Positions 31,340 through 40,225 of a stretch of 64,000 nt of DNA are shown here, piece after piece. The stretch is from Streptomyces sp. SAT1 (GTDB taxonomy: Bacteria > Actinomycetota > Actinomycetes > Streptomycetales > Streptomycetaceae). The stretch's first letter is position 1; the number at the start of each line of letters is the position of its first letter. Below the pieces are notes generated by a model. It searched no databases, was not told the DNA's origin, and worked only from the letters and a program-made list of their open reading frames with translations. The position numbers were made by a program, and so were the translations under genes. Where the stretch lies: contig NZ_CP015849.1 in the NCBI RefSeq assembly GCF_001654495.1, forward strand, positions 6,799,001-6,863,000. Direction: 5' to 3'.

Positions 31340-31945
31340 ATGGCACAGCGCGAGACCGACCGGGGCCGGGGCCGCTCGGCCGCCCGGCACGGGCAGGCCG
31401 CGCTCGACCGGGAGGCCGAGGAGCTGAGCATCGCCTTGATGGCCGCCTCCCGGCTCTTCGTGGCGATCTCCGCCCGCGCGCTGGCCTCCACCGCCGACTC
31501 GCTGACGCTGCCGCAACTGCGGGCCCTGGTGGTGCTGGACACCTGCGGGCCGGTCAAACTCGTCGTGCTCGCCGCGACCCTCGGCGTCAACCCGTCCACC
31601 GCGCTGCGCATGGTGGAACGGCTGGAGGCGCTCGGCCTCGTCGACCGCAGGACCAACCCCGCCAACCGGCGCGAGGTCGTGCTCAGCCTGACCACCGGCG
31701 GCCACGAACTGGTCTCCCGCGTGCTCACCCGGCGCCACGCCGAGATCCGCAGGGTGGTCCAGCGCCTGCCCGCCCCGCAGCGGGCCGCCCTGCTGCCCGC
31801 CCTGAACGCCCTCACCGACGCGGCCGCCGAGACGGCCGTCCACCCGCACGGCACCGCGCGAGCGGACCGCGGCATCACCGACAACCAAGTCGACCCGGTT
31901 GACCCGGTCGACCCAGCCACCCGGGCCGGGTGGCCCGAGGCATGA
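31340..31945 (+). CDS. MarR-family transcriptional regulator
   Basis: 201-residue winged-helix regulator. DSLTLPQLRALVVLD, the recognition helix region LAATLGVNPSTALRMVERLEALGLVDR and the wing NPANRREVVLSLT are standard MarR features. N-terminal 25 residues are basic and disordered. The C-terminus carries a VDPVDPVDP repeat encoded by a 9-bp tandem repeat. Lone gene, plus strand, about 175 bp after the ANTAR gene; its target is not obvious. Confidence 0.85.
   Translation: MAQRETDRGRGRSAARHGQAALDREAEELSIALMAASRLFVAISARALASTADSLTLPQLRALVVLDTCGPVKLVVLAATLGVNPSTALRMVERLEALGLVDRRTNPANRREVVLSLTTGGHELVSRVLTRRHAEIRRVVQRLPAPQRAALLPALNALTDAAAETAVHPHGTARADRGITDNQVDPVDPVDPATRAGWPEA
31889..31915 (+). repeat. 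9-bp tandem repeat inside the MarR gene
   Basis: GTCGACCCG, GTTGACCCG, GTCGACCCA: three in-frame copies encoding Val-Asp-Pro near the C-terminus of the MarR protein. The GACCCG core and unit length match the repeat at 18963. Confidence 0.75.
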
Positions 31946-32279
31946 CCCCCGGCCGTGCCCCCTGAGGACACGGCGTGCGACGCCGGCCATGGCCGGTCAG
32001 GCGCCGCGGCAGCGGCCCGGTTCCCGCGCCGCCACCGCCACCGCCCGGCCGCGGCCCCGCGCGGCGCGCCCAGCCGGCCGAAGCCGATCACGACAAGCCG
32101 CAGGCCGGTGCCGCCGGCCCAGGGCCACCGGGGCCGCGGCGGGCGAGGTGGGCGCGGGCCGTGGCGGCCACCGGTGCTCCTCGGCCACGTCCGGCGCCGG
32201 ACCGGTGGTGCGGGGGCAGCCGCACCACCGTGTCTCGCCCGGCCGGTACATGACGTCGGAGGTGCCGCCGCAGAAGCAC
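31946..32279. other. 334-bp spacer without a confident gene
   Basis: Lies between the MarR stop and the converging end of an ABC permease gene. Minus-strand frame 31997-32251 shows a few Cys residues but lacks an SD and matches no known family. Nothing else is recognised. Confidence 0.5.
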
Positions 32280-33590
32280 TCACACCGCCGTCGCGACCGC
32301 GTCCACGGCAGGGGTGCGCAGCATCCGGCGGGCGGTCAGCAGGCAGGTGCCGAGCACCACCGCCGCCGCGACCGCGGCCACCACCTGCCAGATGCCGAGC
32401 GCCTGGTGCGGCCAGAGGACGTCCGCGCGGACCAGGGTGAAGGGGACCGTCCCGGCCAGCGCGGTCACCGTGCCGCACAGCACCCCGGCCACCGTGACGA
32501 CCAGACCCTCCACGAACACCGTCCGCAGCACCTGGCCCGGCGTCGCCCCCGCCAGCCGCTGCTGCCCGAACTCCCGGCGGCGGTACGCGGTCGCCGCGTA
32601 CAGGGAGTTGACGAGCATCACGCAGACGAAGACCACGACGATCCCCACCACCGTCAGGTTCAGCGTCTGGAGGTTCTTCGCGTCGACCGACCTGACCAGA
32701 CCGGAGGCCCTGATCTCGGCGCTCTCCACGGCCTGCATCGACAGCGTCGCCGTGGCCATGCCCGTGAACAGGGTCAGCGACATCAGCGTCCCGGCCAGCT
32801 CGTCCACCCGCTGCCGCAGATTGCGCACCGCGAGCCAGCCGCTCGCCCCGCCCGCCGGCAGCCGCCCCAGCAGCGCCGTCAGCAGCCGCGGCGCCAGCAG
32901 GGCGCAGCCCACCGACAGCAGGATCGCGCCGTAGGCGGGCGCCGCCATCAGCGCCGGGTCGGTGGCCGAGAACGCGAACGTCGACAGCACCGACACCGCG
33001 CCGAGCCCGAGCGCGCCGCAGGCGAGGACCGTACGGCCCCGGCCCCGCCGCTCCCGCGGCCGGGTCGCCCGCCGCACCGCGAGGAAGGCCGCTCCGGCCG
33101 CCGCGGCCAGCGTGATCCCGGCGCCCGAGGCCAGGGCGAGCGGACCGAAGGAGTAGCCGACCGAAGGGGCCACCTGACCGCTGTCCTGGAACACGCCGAG
33201 CAGCGCCCGCCCGCCCAGCACCGCCGGGCCGACGGCCAGCACCACCGCGAGCACGGCCACCGCCACCGACTCGCCCACCACCATCCGCCGCAACTGCGCC
33301 GGGGTCGCCCCCGAGCAGCGCAGCAGCTCCAGCTCGCCCGAGCGCTGCCGGACGCTCACCGTCAGCGCGGAGGCGATCGAGAAGAACACCAGCAGCGCGC
33401 CGTAGCCGCCCACCACACTCGCCGAGGTGGTCAGGGTCTCGGCGCTGACGTCGTCGACGCCTGGCCCGCCGGCCGTGTCGCGCAGCGAGGCGAAGGCCAT
33501 CACGATCGCCGCGCCGAGGAACGCGGACAGCAGCGTCGCGGCGAAGCGGCCCGGCCGGTGCCGGACCGAACGCAGTGCGAGGAACAGCAT
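32280..33590 (-). CDS. FtsX-type ABC permease
   Basis: 436-residue permease with two FtsX-like halves in a compact form: an N-terminal segment (residues 18-38), clusters of membrane helices around 55-160 and 180-260, and a final FtsX domain starting LTVVGIVVVFVCVMLVNSLYA. Coupling motif RREFGQQRLAGATPGQVLR in the last third; SGELELLRCSGATPAQLRR is the matching motif in the first half. ATG start three bases after the ATPase stop. Forms an exporter with the ATPase upstream. Confidence 0.85.
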   Translation of the reverse strand: MLFLALRSVRHRPGRFAATLLSAFLGAAIVMAFASLRDTAGGPGVDDVSAETLTTSASVVGGYGALLVFFSIASALTVSVRQRSGELELLRCSGATPAQLRRMVVGESVAVAVLAVVLAVGPAVLGGRALLGVFQDSGQVAPSVGYSFGPLALASGAGITLAAAAGAAFLAVRRATRPRERRGRGRTVLACGALGLGAVSVLSTFAFSATDPALMAAPAYGAILLSVGCALLAPRLLTALLGRLPAGGASGWLAVRNLRQRVDELAGTLMSLTLFTGMATATLSMQAVESAEIRASGLVRSVDAKNLQTLNLTVVGIVVVFVCVMLVNSLYAATAYRRREFGQQRLAGATPGQVLRTVFVEGLVVTVAGVLCGTVTALAGTVPFTLVRADVLWPHQALGIWQVVAAVAAAVVLGTCLLTARRMLRTPAVDAVATAV

Positions 33591-33593
33591 CGC

Positions 33594-34379
33594 TCACACC
33601 CCCGCCGTCACATCGTCGCCCAGATGGGCGAGGCGTTCGGCGACCGCGTCGGCCGTGGGCGCGTGCAGTTGCCCGGCCAGCCGGCCGTCCGCCAGGAACA
33701 GCACCGAGTCGGCCCAGGAGGCGGCCACCGGATCGTGCGTCACCATCACCACGGTCCGCCCGTGCACCCGCACCGCGTCCCCCAGCAGCCGCAGCACGTC
33801 CCGCGCGCTGCGCGTGTCCAGCGCCCCGGTCGGCTCGTCGGCGAAGATCACCCGCGGTTCGGTGACCAGCGCCCGCGCGATCGCGACCCGCTGGCGCTGC
33901 CCGCCCGACAACTGGTCCGGGCGGTGGCCGAGCCGGTCGCCGAGACCCACCGAGTCCAGCACCTCCCGCACCCGGCGCCGGTCCACGCGCCGGCCGGCCA
34001 GCCGCAGCGGCAGCACCGTGTTCTGCGCGACGGTCAGCGTCTCCAGCAGGTTGTACTGCTGGAAGACGAACCCGATCCGCTCGCGCCGGAATCTGGTCAG
34101 CGCCGTCTCGTCACCGCCGGTCAGCTCCTCCCCGTCCACCATCACGATCCCGCCGTCCGGGCGCTCCAGACCGGCCGCGCACCGCAGCAGCGTCGACTTG
34201 CCCGAACCCGAGGGCCCCATCACCGCGGTGAACGTGCCCCGCTCCAGGCCCAGCGTCACCCCGTCCAGCGCCCGTACGGCACCGCCGTCGCTGCCGTGCG
34301 TCTTGGTCACCTTGACCAGCCGCAGTGCCTGGGCGGCCGGCCCCGCCCCCTGCGCACGCCGTGCGCCCACGCCCGTCAT
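33594..34379 (-). CDS. ABC exporter ATPase (MacB/LolD type)
   Basis: 261-residue ATPase. Walker A GPSGSGKST, Q-loop FVFQQYNLLETLTVAQN, signature LSGGQRQRVAIARALV, Walker B VIFADEPTGALD, H-loop MVTHDP. Three in-frame starts (GTG 34388, ATG 34385, ATG 34379) follow a GGAGGG SD; the last has the best spacing (8 bases) and is chosen. Operon with the FtsX permease; divergent from the osmoprotectant transporter. Confidence 0.88.
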   Translation of the reverse strand: MTGVGARRAQGAGPAAQALRLVKVTKTHGSDGGAVRALDGVTLGLERGTFTAVMGPSGSGKSTLLRCAAGLERPDGGIVMVDGEELTGGDETALTRFRRERIGFVFQQYNLLETLTVAQNTVLPLRLAGRRVDRRRVREVLDSVGLGDRLGHRPDQLSGGQRQRVAIARALVTEPRVIFADEPTGALDTRSARDVLRLLGDAVRVHGRTVVMVTHDPVAASWADSVLFLADGRLAGQLHAPTADAVAERLAHLGDDVTAGV

Positions 34380-34546
34380 CGTCATCACCCTCCGTCCGGC
34401 ACGCCCTGTGCCCCGGAAAGAAAAACTACGGAGCGTACGCGTCCGCGACACGGGGCGCAGCACCCGTATCGGCCGGTGTACCCGGCGACACCTCCAACGG
34501 GCCACCCCAACGCGCCGACCCCGCCCGCCACCGCTGCAATGGACAG

Positions 34547-35227
34547 GTGACCGCGCCCCCGGACGACTGCCTCGCGCGCAACGAGTGGATCTGCGGCGCC
34601 TATCTGAGCACCCGTCGCGGCGTCCTGCTCGACGCGGTGCTCCAGCATCTGCGCCTGACCGCCCTGGCCGTGCTGATCGCCCTGGCCGTCGCCGTCCCGC
34701 TGGCCGTGCTCGCCCGCCGCCTGCGCTGGGCCGCGGGACCCGTCCTGGCCCTCACGACCGTCCTCTACACCATCCCGTCCCTGGCCATGTTCTCCCTGCT
34801 CCTGCCGCTGTACGGGCTGTCGGCCACCCTCGTCGTCGCCGGTCTCGTGCTGTACTCGCTGACCCTGCTGGTCCGCAACATCCTCGCGGGCCTGCGCGCG
34901 GTCCCCGAGGAGACCCGGCAGGCGGCACGCGGCATGGGCTACGGCCCCGTACGGCTGCTGCTGGCCGTCGAACTGCCGCTCGCGCTGCCCGCCGCGATGG
35001 CCGGACTGCGCATCGCGACGGTCTCGGCGGTGTCCCTGGTGACGGTGGGCGCGATCGTCGGCTTCGGGGGCCTGGGCAACCTCATCTACGCGGGCATGAA
35101 CACCTACTTCAAGGCGCAGGTGCTCACCGCGTCCGTGCTGTGCGTGGTGATCGCCGTCGCCGCCGACCTGCTCCTGCTGGGAGTGCAGCGGCTGCTCACC
35201 CCCTGGACCCGGGCGGCCCGCGCGTGA
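34547..35227 (+). CDS. Osmoprotectant ABC permease 1 (OpuC/ProW type)
   Basis: 226-residue BPD-type permease with about six membrane segments. The conserved cytoplasmic EAA loop is AVPEETRQAARGMGYGPVRLLLAVELPLALP, followed by GAIVGFGGLGNLIYAGMN as in OpuCB/OpuCD. The GTG at 34547 gives the family length; the frame upstream lacks coding character. It would import glycine betaine, choline or a related quaternary amine with the next genes. Confidence 0.85.
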   Translation: MTAPPDDCLARNEWICGAYLSTRRGVLLDAVLQHLRLTALAVLIALAVAVPLAVLARRLRWAAGPVLALTTVLYTIPSLAMFSLLLPLYGLSATLVVAGLVLYSLTLLVRNILAGLRAVPEETRQAARGMGYGPVRLLLAVELPLALPAAMAGLRIATVSAVSLVTVGAIVGFGGLGNLIYAGMNTYFKAQVLTASVLCVVIAVAADLLLLGVQRLLTPWTRAARA

Positions 35228-35255
35228 GCGCCGCGGCGGACGGGACCCGGCGCCC

Positions 35256-35930
35256 ATGAGCACCCTCGCCGACGCCTGGGGCTGGCTCACCGATCCCGCG
35301 CACTGGCCGGGCGACGACGGCATCGCGCACCGTCTGCTCCAGCACCTGCTGCTCACCGTGGTCTGCCTGGCCGCCAGTTGCCTGATCGCGCTGCCCGTCG
35401 CCCTCGTCCTCGGCCACCTCGGCCGGGGCGGCGCCCTCGCCGTCAACCTCGCCAACATCGGCCGCGCCGTGCCCACCTTCGCCGTCCTCGTCCTGCTGCT
35501 GCTCACCCCGGTCGGCCGGTGGGGCGAGGGCCCCACCGTCGTGGCGCTCGTCCTGTTCGCGGTGCCGCCGCTGCTCACCAACGCCTACGTCGGGATGCGC
35601 GAGGTCGACCGCGACGTCGTACGGGCCGCGCGCGGCATGGGGATGACCGGCGCGCAGACCCTGCTCCGCGTCGAACTGCCCCTCGCCTCGCCGATGGTGC
35701 TGAACGGGGTGCGCGTCGCCGCCGTCCAGCTCGTCGCCACCGCCACCATCGCCGCGCTGGCGGGCGGCGGCGGACTCGGCCGGATCATCACGGCCGGGTT
35801 CAACCTGGCCAGCACCCCGCAGGTGGTGGCGGGCGCCGTCCTCGTCGCCGCGTTCGCGCTGGTCGTCGAGGCCGTCTTCGAGACGGTGGAGCGGCTGGCC
35901 CCCGGCCGGGGCAGGGGCGGCCGCCGATGA
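35256..35930 (+). CDS. Osmoprotectant ABC permease 2 (OpuC/ProW type)
   Basis: 224-residue partner permease, six membrane segments, EAA loop REVDRDVVRAARGMGMTGAQ and the motif LAGGGGLGRIITAGFNLA. ATG start 28 bp after permease 1; the stop overlaps the ATG of the binding-protein gene. Confidence 0.88.
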   Translation: MSTLADAWGWLTDPAHWPGDDGIAHRLLQHLLLTVVCLAASCLIALPVALVLGHLGRGGALAVNLANIGRAVPTFAVLVLLLLTPVGRWGEGPTVVALVLFAVPPLLTNAYVGMREVDRDVVRAARGMGMTGAQTLLRVELPLASPMVLNGVRVAAVQLVATATIAALAGGGGLGRIITAGFNLASTPQVVAGAVLVAAFALVVEAVFETVERLAPGRGRGGRR

Positions 35931-36877
35931 GGGCGCCGGCTCTGTTCCTGCTGCGCCTGCTGCTGGTGCTCGGCCCGCTCACCGCCTGCGCCGCCGGCCC
36001 CTCCCTGGAGCAGCGCGGCGAGGTCACCGCCCCGCCCGGCGACAGCCGCCATCTGACGATCGGCTCCGCCGGATTCACCGAGAGCGACCTGCTCGCACAG
36101 ATGTACGCACTGCTGCTGGAGCAGGCCGGGTACCGGACGTCCCTGATCACCGTCGCCAACCGCGAACTGTACGAACCCGCCCTGGAGTCCGGCCAGATCG
36201 ACGTCGTCCCCGAGTACGCGGCCACCTTCGCCGACTGGCTGGCCGCCAAGACGCACGGCACCGGCGCGCCCCCGGCCGGCTCGCCCGACCTCGCCGCCAC
36301 CCTGCGCGCCCTGCGCGCGCTCGCCGCCCCGCGCGGCCTGACCGTCCTCGACCCCGGCCGGGCCGTCGACCAGAACGCCTTCGCCGTCACCCGCGCCTAC
36401 GCCCGCGAGCACCGGCTGAAGACCCTCGGCGACCTCGGCGCCTCGGGCCTGAAGGTGCGGCTGGCCGCCGGGGACGAGTGCGTGTCGCGGCCGTACTGCG
36501 CGCCGGGACTGCGCAAGGTGTACGGCATCGACATCACCGGCGTCGACCCCAAGGGCGTCGGCACCACGCAGGCGAAGCAGGCCGTGCGCGACGGCCGCGA
36601 CCAGATGGTGCTGACCACCACCACGGACGCCACCCTCGACTCCTTCGGCCTGGTCCTGCTCGCCGACGACAAGCACCTCCAGAACGCCGACTACATCGTC
36701 CCCGTCGTCAACCGCGCCCGCGCCGGGAGCGCGCGGGTGACCGGCGTGCTGGACCGGCTCAACGCCGTCCTCACCACCGCCGACCTGGCCGACCTCGACC
36801 AGCGCGTCGACAGCTGGCGCCGGCTGCCCTCGGACGTGGCCCGCGCCTATCTGGAGGAGAAGGGCCTGCTCAAGTGA
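35927..36877 (+). CDS. Osmoprotectant-binding lipoprotein (OpuCC/ProX type)
   Basis: 316-residue substrate-binding lipoprotein (OpuAC family). Signal peptide with lipobox LTAC (Cys21). The mature part shows LTIGSAGFTESDLLAQMYALLL, YEPALESGQIDVVPEYAATF and AVDQNAFAVT, all typical of glycine betaine/choline/carnitine binders. ATG overlaps the permease stop. The C-terminus includes VDSWRRLPSDVARAYLEEKGL, as in OpuC-type receptors. Confidence 0.88.
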   Translation: MRAPALFLLRLLLVLGPLTACAAGPSLEQRGEVTAPPGDSRHLTIGSAGFTESDLLAQMYALLLEQAGYRTSLITVANRELYEPALESGQIDVVPEYAATFADWLAAKTHGTGAPPAGSPDLAATLRALRALAAPRGLTVLDPGRAVDQNAFAVTRAYAREHRLKTLGDLGASGLKVRLAAGDECVSRPYCAPGLRKVYGIDITGVDPKGVGTTQAKQAVRDGRDQMVLTTTTDATLDSFGLVLLADDKHLQNADYIVPVVNRARAGSARVTGVLDRLNAVLTTADLADLDQRVDSWRRLPSDVARAYLEEKGLLK

Positions 36878-36919
36878 GACGGAGCGCCGGGAGTGTGCCG
36901 GGAGCCCCGACCTCCGGCA

Positions 36920-38074
36920 TCAGGCGTCGGCCACCGAGTCGAACCCGACCTGCCCGCGCGGCACCCCGCGCGCGTCCGCGTCCACCGAGCGGCGCAGCGC
37001 CTCGTGCAGCTTCGCCGGGGTCAGCACCCCGAGGAACCGCGCCCCGTCCAGCACCGCGACCCAGCCCGCGTCGTGCTGGAGCATCACCCCGAACGCCTGC
37101 TTGAGCGGGGCGCCCACCGGTACCCACGCGCTCATCCGGTGCGCCAGGTCACCGACCCGGCCGCCCGCACCCAGCGCGTCGAGACCCACCCAGCCGCGCA
37201 GATCGCCCGAGGCGTCCAACACCACCGCCCAGCGGGCGCCCCCGGCGCGCAGCCGCTCGGCGGCCCGCTCGGCGGACTCGTCGGGCCGGGCCACGGGCGG
37301 CTGCTCCAGGTCGCCCGGTTCCACCGCCGTCACCGACAGCCTCTTCAGACCGCGGTCGGCGCCCACGAACGCGGCGACGTACTCGGTCGCCGGACCGCCC
37401 AGCACCGCGCCGGGCGTGTCGAACTGCTCGATGCACCCCTGCCCGTACACGGCCATGCGGTCCCCGAGCCGCACCGCCTCCTCGATGTCATGGGTGACCA
37501 GCAGCACCGTCTTGCGCACGGCGGCCTGCATCCGCAGGAACTCGTCCTGCAACTGCTCGCGCACCACCGGGTCCACGGCCCCGAACGGCTCGTCCATCAG
37601 CAGCACCGGCGGATCGGCGGCCAGCGCCCGCGCCACCCCGACCCGCTGCCGCTGTCCGCCCGACAACTGCTCCGGATAGCGCGGCCCGTACGTCTTGGGG
37701 TCGAGACCGACCAGGTCGAGCAGTTCGGCCGCGCGCGCCCGCGCCCTGGCCCGCTTCCAGCCGAGCAGCGCGGGCACGGTCGCCGTGTTGTCCAGGACGG
37801 TGCGGTGCGGGAACAGGCCGACCTGCTGGATCACGTAGCCGATGCGGCGGCGCAGCCGCACCGGGTCGAGGGCGGCGATGTCCTCGCCGCCGACGAGGAT
37901 GCGGCCCGAGGTCGGTTCGATCAGCCGGTTGACCATCATCATGGTGGTGGTCTTGCCGCAGCCGGACGGGCCCACGAGGGTGACGAGTTCGCCCTCGGAC
38001 ACCTCGAAGCTGAGGCCGTCCACGGCCGTGGTCCCGTCCGGGTACCGCTTGGTGACCTGTTCGAACCGGATCAT
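36920..38074 (-). CDS. Osmoprotectant ABC ATPase with CBS domains (OpuCA type)
   Basis: 384-residue ATPase. Walker A GPSGCGKTT, signature LSGGQRQRVGVARALA, Walker B PVLLMDEPFGAVD, H-loop LVTHDIEEAVRLGDRM. Residues about 255-370 form two CBS modules (ARWAVVLDASGDLRGWVGLD; HDAGWVAVLDGARFLGVLTP), which sense ionic strength or nucleotides in OpuA/OpuC systems. It converges on the permease/receptor operon instead of being co-transcribed, unusual for this family. The next minus-strand gene, lutC, lies upstream of it by only a few bases. Confidence 0.88.
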   Translation of the reverse strand: MIRFEQVTKRYPDGTTAVDGLSFEVSEGELVTLVGPSGCGKTTTMMMVNRLIEPTSGRILVGGEDIAALDPVRLRRRIGYVIQQVGLFPHRTVLDNTATVPALLGWKRARARARAAELLDLVGLDPKTYGPRYPEQLSGGQRQRVGVARALAADPPVLLMDEPFGAVDPVVREQLQDEFLRMQAAVRKTVLLVTHDIEEAVRLGDRMAVYGQGCIEQFDTPGAVLGGPATEYVAAFVGADRGLKRLSVTAVEPGDLEQPPVARPDESAERAAERLRAGGARWAVVLDASGDLRGWVGLDALGAGGRVGDLAHRMSAWVPVGAPLKQAFGVMLQHDAGWVAVLDGARFLGVLTPAKLHEALRRSVDADARGVPRGQVGFDSVADA

Positions 38075-38078
38075 TCCC

Positions 38079-38744
38079 TCACGCTAGCGGCGCCGCGGGC
38101 TCCTCGCTCATCAGCACCACCTCCAGGGTGCGCGGCCCGTGCACGCCCTCCACCCGGTCCAGTTCGATGTCGCTGGTCGCGGACGGGCCGGAGATCCAGG
38201 TCAGCGGGCGGCGCGGATCGAGCCGGGGCAGCGCCTCGGGCACCGAGGAGACCACCTGGTCCGGGACGCGCACCACGCAGATGTGGTGGTCGGGCACGAG
38301 CGTGATCCGGCGGCGCCCTTGGTCGGGCGAGCCGTCCAGGACGAGCGTGCCGGTCTCGGCGACGGCGACGGCACAGCCGGTGACCACGCTGTCGACGCGG
38401 TCCAGTGCGCCGGGCGTGCTGTCCGGCCGGTCCGCGACCCGCCTCACTCCGGTCGCCGCCAGCCACTCCCCGTCCAGGCCCGGCGGGACCAGGACGCTCG
38501 CCGCGCCCCGGGCGTCCAGCAGCCGGGCGATCAGGGCGGGCAGCCCGGCCCGGTCGCAGCGGTGCACCAGCGCCCGGTAGTCGGCGAGGTTCTCGGCGAG
38601 CAGCGTGACCGTCGCGGCGGTGTCCGGGCCGCCGTGGCGGCGCAGATAGCCGCGCGCCACCGCCCGCTCGTAGGGGGTGTCGTCGGCCGGTACGTCCGCG
38701 AGCGCGCGCCGCACCCGGCCCAGGATCCGTTCCCTGCTGCTCAC
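38079..38744 (-). CDS. lutC: LutC-like LUD-domain protein
   Basis: 221-residue LUD-domain protein, third subunit of the L-lactate oxidation complex. VVTGCAVAVAETGTLVLD and the closing LVPDHHICVVRVPDQVVSSVPEALP carry the LUD signature, with TWISGPSATSDIE at the C-terminus. The GTG start overlaps the lutB stop (GTGA); GGAGGAG precedes it. No iron-sulfur motif, as expected. Confidence 0.92.
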   Translation of the reverse strand: MSSRERILGRVRRALADVPADDTPYERAVARGYLRRHGGPDTAATVTLLAENLADYRALVHRCDRAGLPALIARLLDARGAASVLVPPGLDGEWLAATGVRRVADRPDSTPGALDRVDSVVTGCAVAVAETGTLVLDGSPDQGRRRITLVPDHHICVVRVPDQVVSSVPEALPRLDPRRPLTWISGPSATSDIELDRVEGVHGPRTLEVVLMSEEPAAPLA

Positions 38745-40225
38745 TTCGCCTCCTCCGTGCCGCCGCGCGTGCGCTGCCACCAGTCCCGGAACGGCTCCGC
38801 GGGCAGCGCGGGCAGGTCCCGGGTGCCCGTCCAGGCCCGGCCGGGTCCGGGCAGGGTGCGCGGGTGCAGGCGCCGGGTGCGCGAGGCGAGCCGCTGCCCG
38901 CCGCGCAGCAGCGCGGGGTGCGAGAAGGCGAGGCGGGCCGCGCGCATCGCCGCCCGCTCGGCGCCGTGCCCCTTCGCGGGTTTCAGCACCACCTTGTTGC
39001 CCCCGCGCACCGCCTCGCCGCCCTGGACGACCCGTTCGCGCAGGTGCACCAGCACCTCGGGGATGTCGATGGCGACCGGGCACACCTCGTAGCAGGCGCC
39101 GCACAGCGAGGACGCGTACGGCAGTGAGGCGTCGATCGCGCTGCCGGTACCGCGCAGCTGGGGGCTGAGGATCGCCCCGATGGGCCCGGGGTAGACGGAG
39201 CCGTACGCGTGGCCGCCGGCCCGCTCGTAGACCGGGCACACGTTCAGGCAGGCCGAGCAGCGGATGCAGCGCAGCGCCTGGCGGCCGACCTCGTCGGCGA
39301 GGGTGTCGGTGCGGCCGTTGTCGAGCAGCACCAGATGGAAGGTCCGCGGCCCGTCGCCGTCGGTGGTCCCCGTCCAGGTGGAGGTGTACGGGTTCATCCG
39401 CTCAGCGGTGGAGGAGCGGGGCAGGGTCTGCAGAAAGACCTCCAGGTCCTGCCAGGTGGGCACCAGCTTCTCGATGCCGACGACCGAGATCAGCGTCTCG
39501 GGCAGGGTCAGGCACATCCGGCCGTTGCCCTCGGACTCCACGACCACCAGGGTGCCGGTCTCGGCGACCATGAAGTTGGCACCGGAGACACCGACTCTGG
39601 CGCGCAGGAACTTCTCCCGCAGGTGCAGCCGGGCCGCCTCGGCGAGCTCGGCCGGTGTGTCGGTCAGGCCCTCGGGCGCCGGGCGGCCCCAGGAGGCCAT
39701 CTCGGAGCGGAAGATGTCCCGGATCTCGCCGCGGTTGCGGTGGATGGCGGGGACGAGGATGTGGGACGGCCGGTCCCGGCCCAACTGCACGATCAGCTCG
39801 GCGAGATCGGTCTCGTAGGCACGGATGCCCTCGGCCTCCAGCGCCTCGTTCAGACCGATCTCCTGGGTGGCCATCGACTTGACCTTGACGACCTCCGTCT
39901 CGCCGGTCTCTTTGACCAGCCGGGCGACGATCGCGTTGGCCTCGGCCGCGTCGGCCGCCCAGTGGACGGTGCCCCCGGCCGCCGTGACCGCCTCTTCCAA
40001 CCGCACCAGATAGCGGTCCAGGTGGCGCAGCGTGTGGTCCTTGATCTGCCGGCCCGCCTCGCGCAGCGCGGCCCAGTCCGGCAGTTCCGCGACCGCGCGG
40101 GCGCGCTTGTCGCGGATGGTGTGCGTGGCGTGCCGCAGATTGCCGCGCAGCGTCCGGTCGCGCACCGCCTCGTGCGCGGCCACGGGGAACGCCGGCATCC
40201 CGACGAACGTACTGCTGCCGCTCAT
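38741..40225 (-). CDS. lutB: LutB-like iron-sulfur protein of lactate utilisation
   Basis: 494-residue LUD plus ferredoxin-domain protein. The LUD half contains GVSGANFMVAETGTLVVVESEGN. Two 4Fe-4S motifs follow: CIRCSACLNVCPVY and CGACYEVCPVAID. The C-terminal domain (DWWQRTRGG) is typical. ATG start overlaps the lutA stop. Electrons from L-lactate pass through these clusters to the respiratory chain. Confidence 0.94.
   Translation of the reverse strand: MSGSSTFVGMPAFPVAAHEAVRDRTLRGNLRHATHTIRDKRARAVAELPDWAALREAGRQIKDHTLRHLDRYLVRLEEAVTAAGGTVHWAADAAEANAIVARLVKETGETEVVKVKSMATQEIGLNEALEAEGIRAYETDLAELIVQLGRDRPSHILVPAIHRNRGEIRDIFRSEMASWGRPAPEGLTDTPAELAEAARLHLREKFLRARVGVSGANFMVAETGTLVVVESEGNGRMCLTLPETLISVVGIEKLVPTWQDLEVFLQTLPRSSTAERMNPYTSTWTGTTDGDGPRTFHLVLLDNGRTDTLADEVGRQALRCIRCSACLNVCPVYERAGGHAYGSVYPGPIGAILSPQLRGTGSAIDASLPYASSLCGACYEVCPVAIDIPEVLVHLRERVVQGGEAVRGGNKVVLKPAKGHGAERAAMRAARLAFSHPALLRGGQRLASRTRRLHPRTLPGPGRAWTGTRDLPALPAEPFRDWWQRTRGGTEEAK

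Noticed and set aside
31997..32251. Minus-strand frame with clustered cysteines after the ABC permease
   Set aside because: No SD, few residues in a plausible fold, and the Cys spacing fits no known zinc-ribbon; the rest is Arg/Pro-rich.
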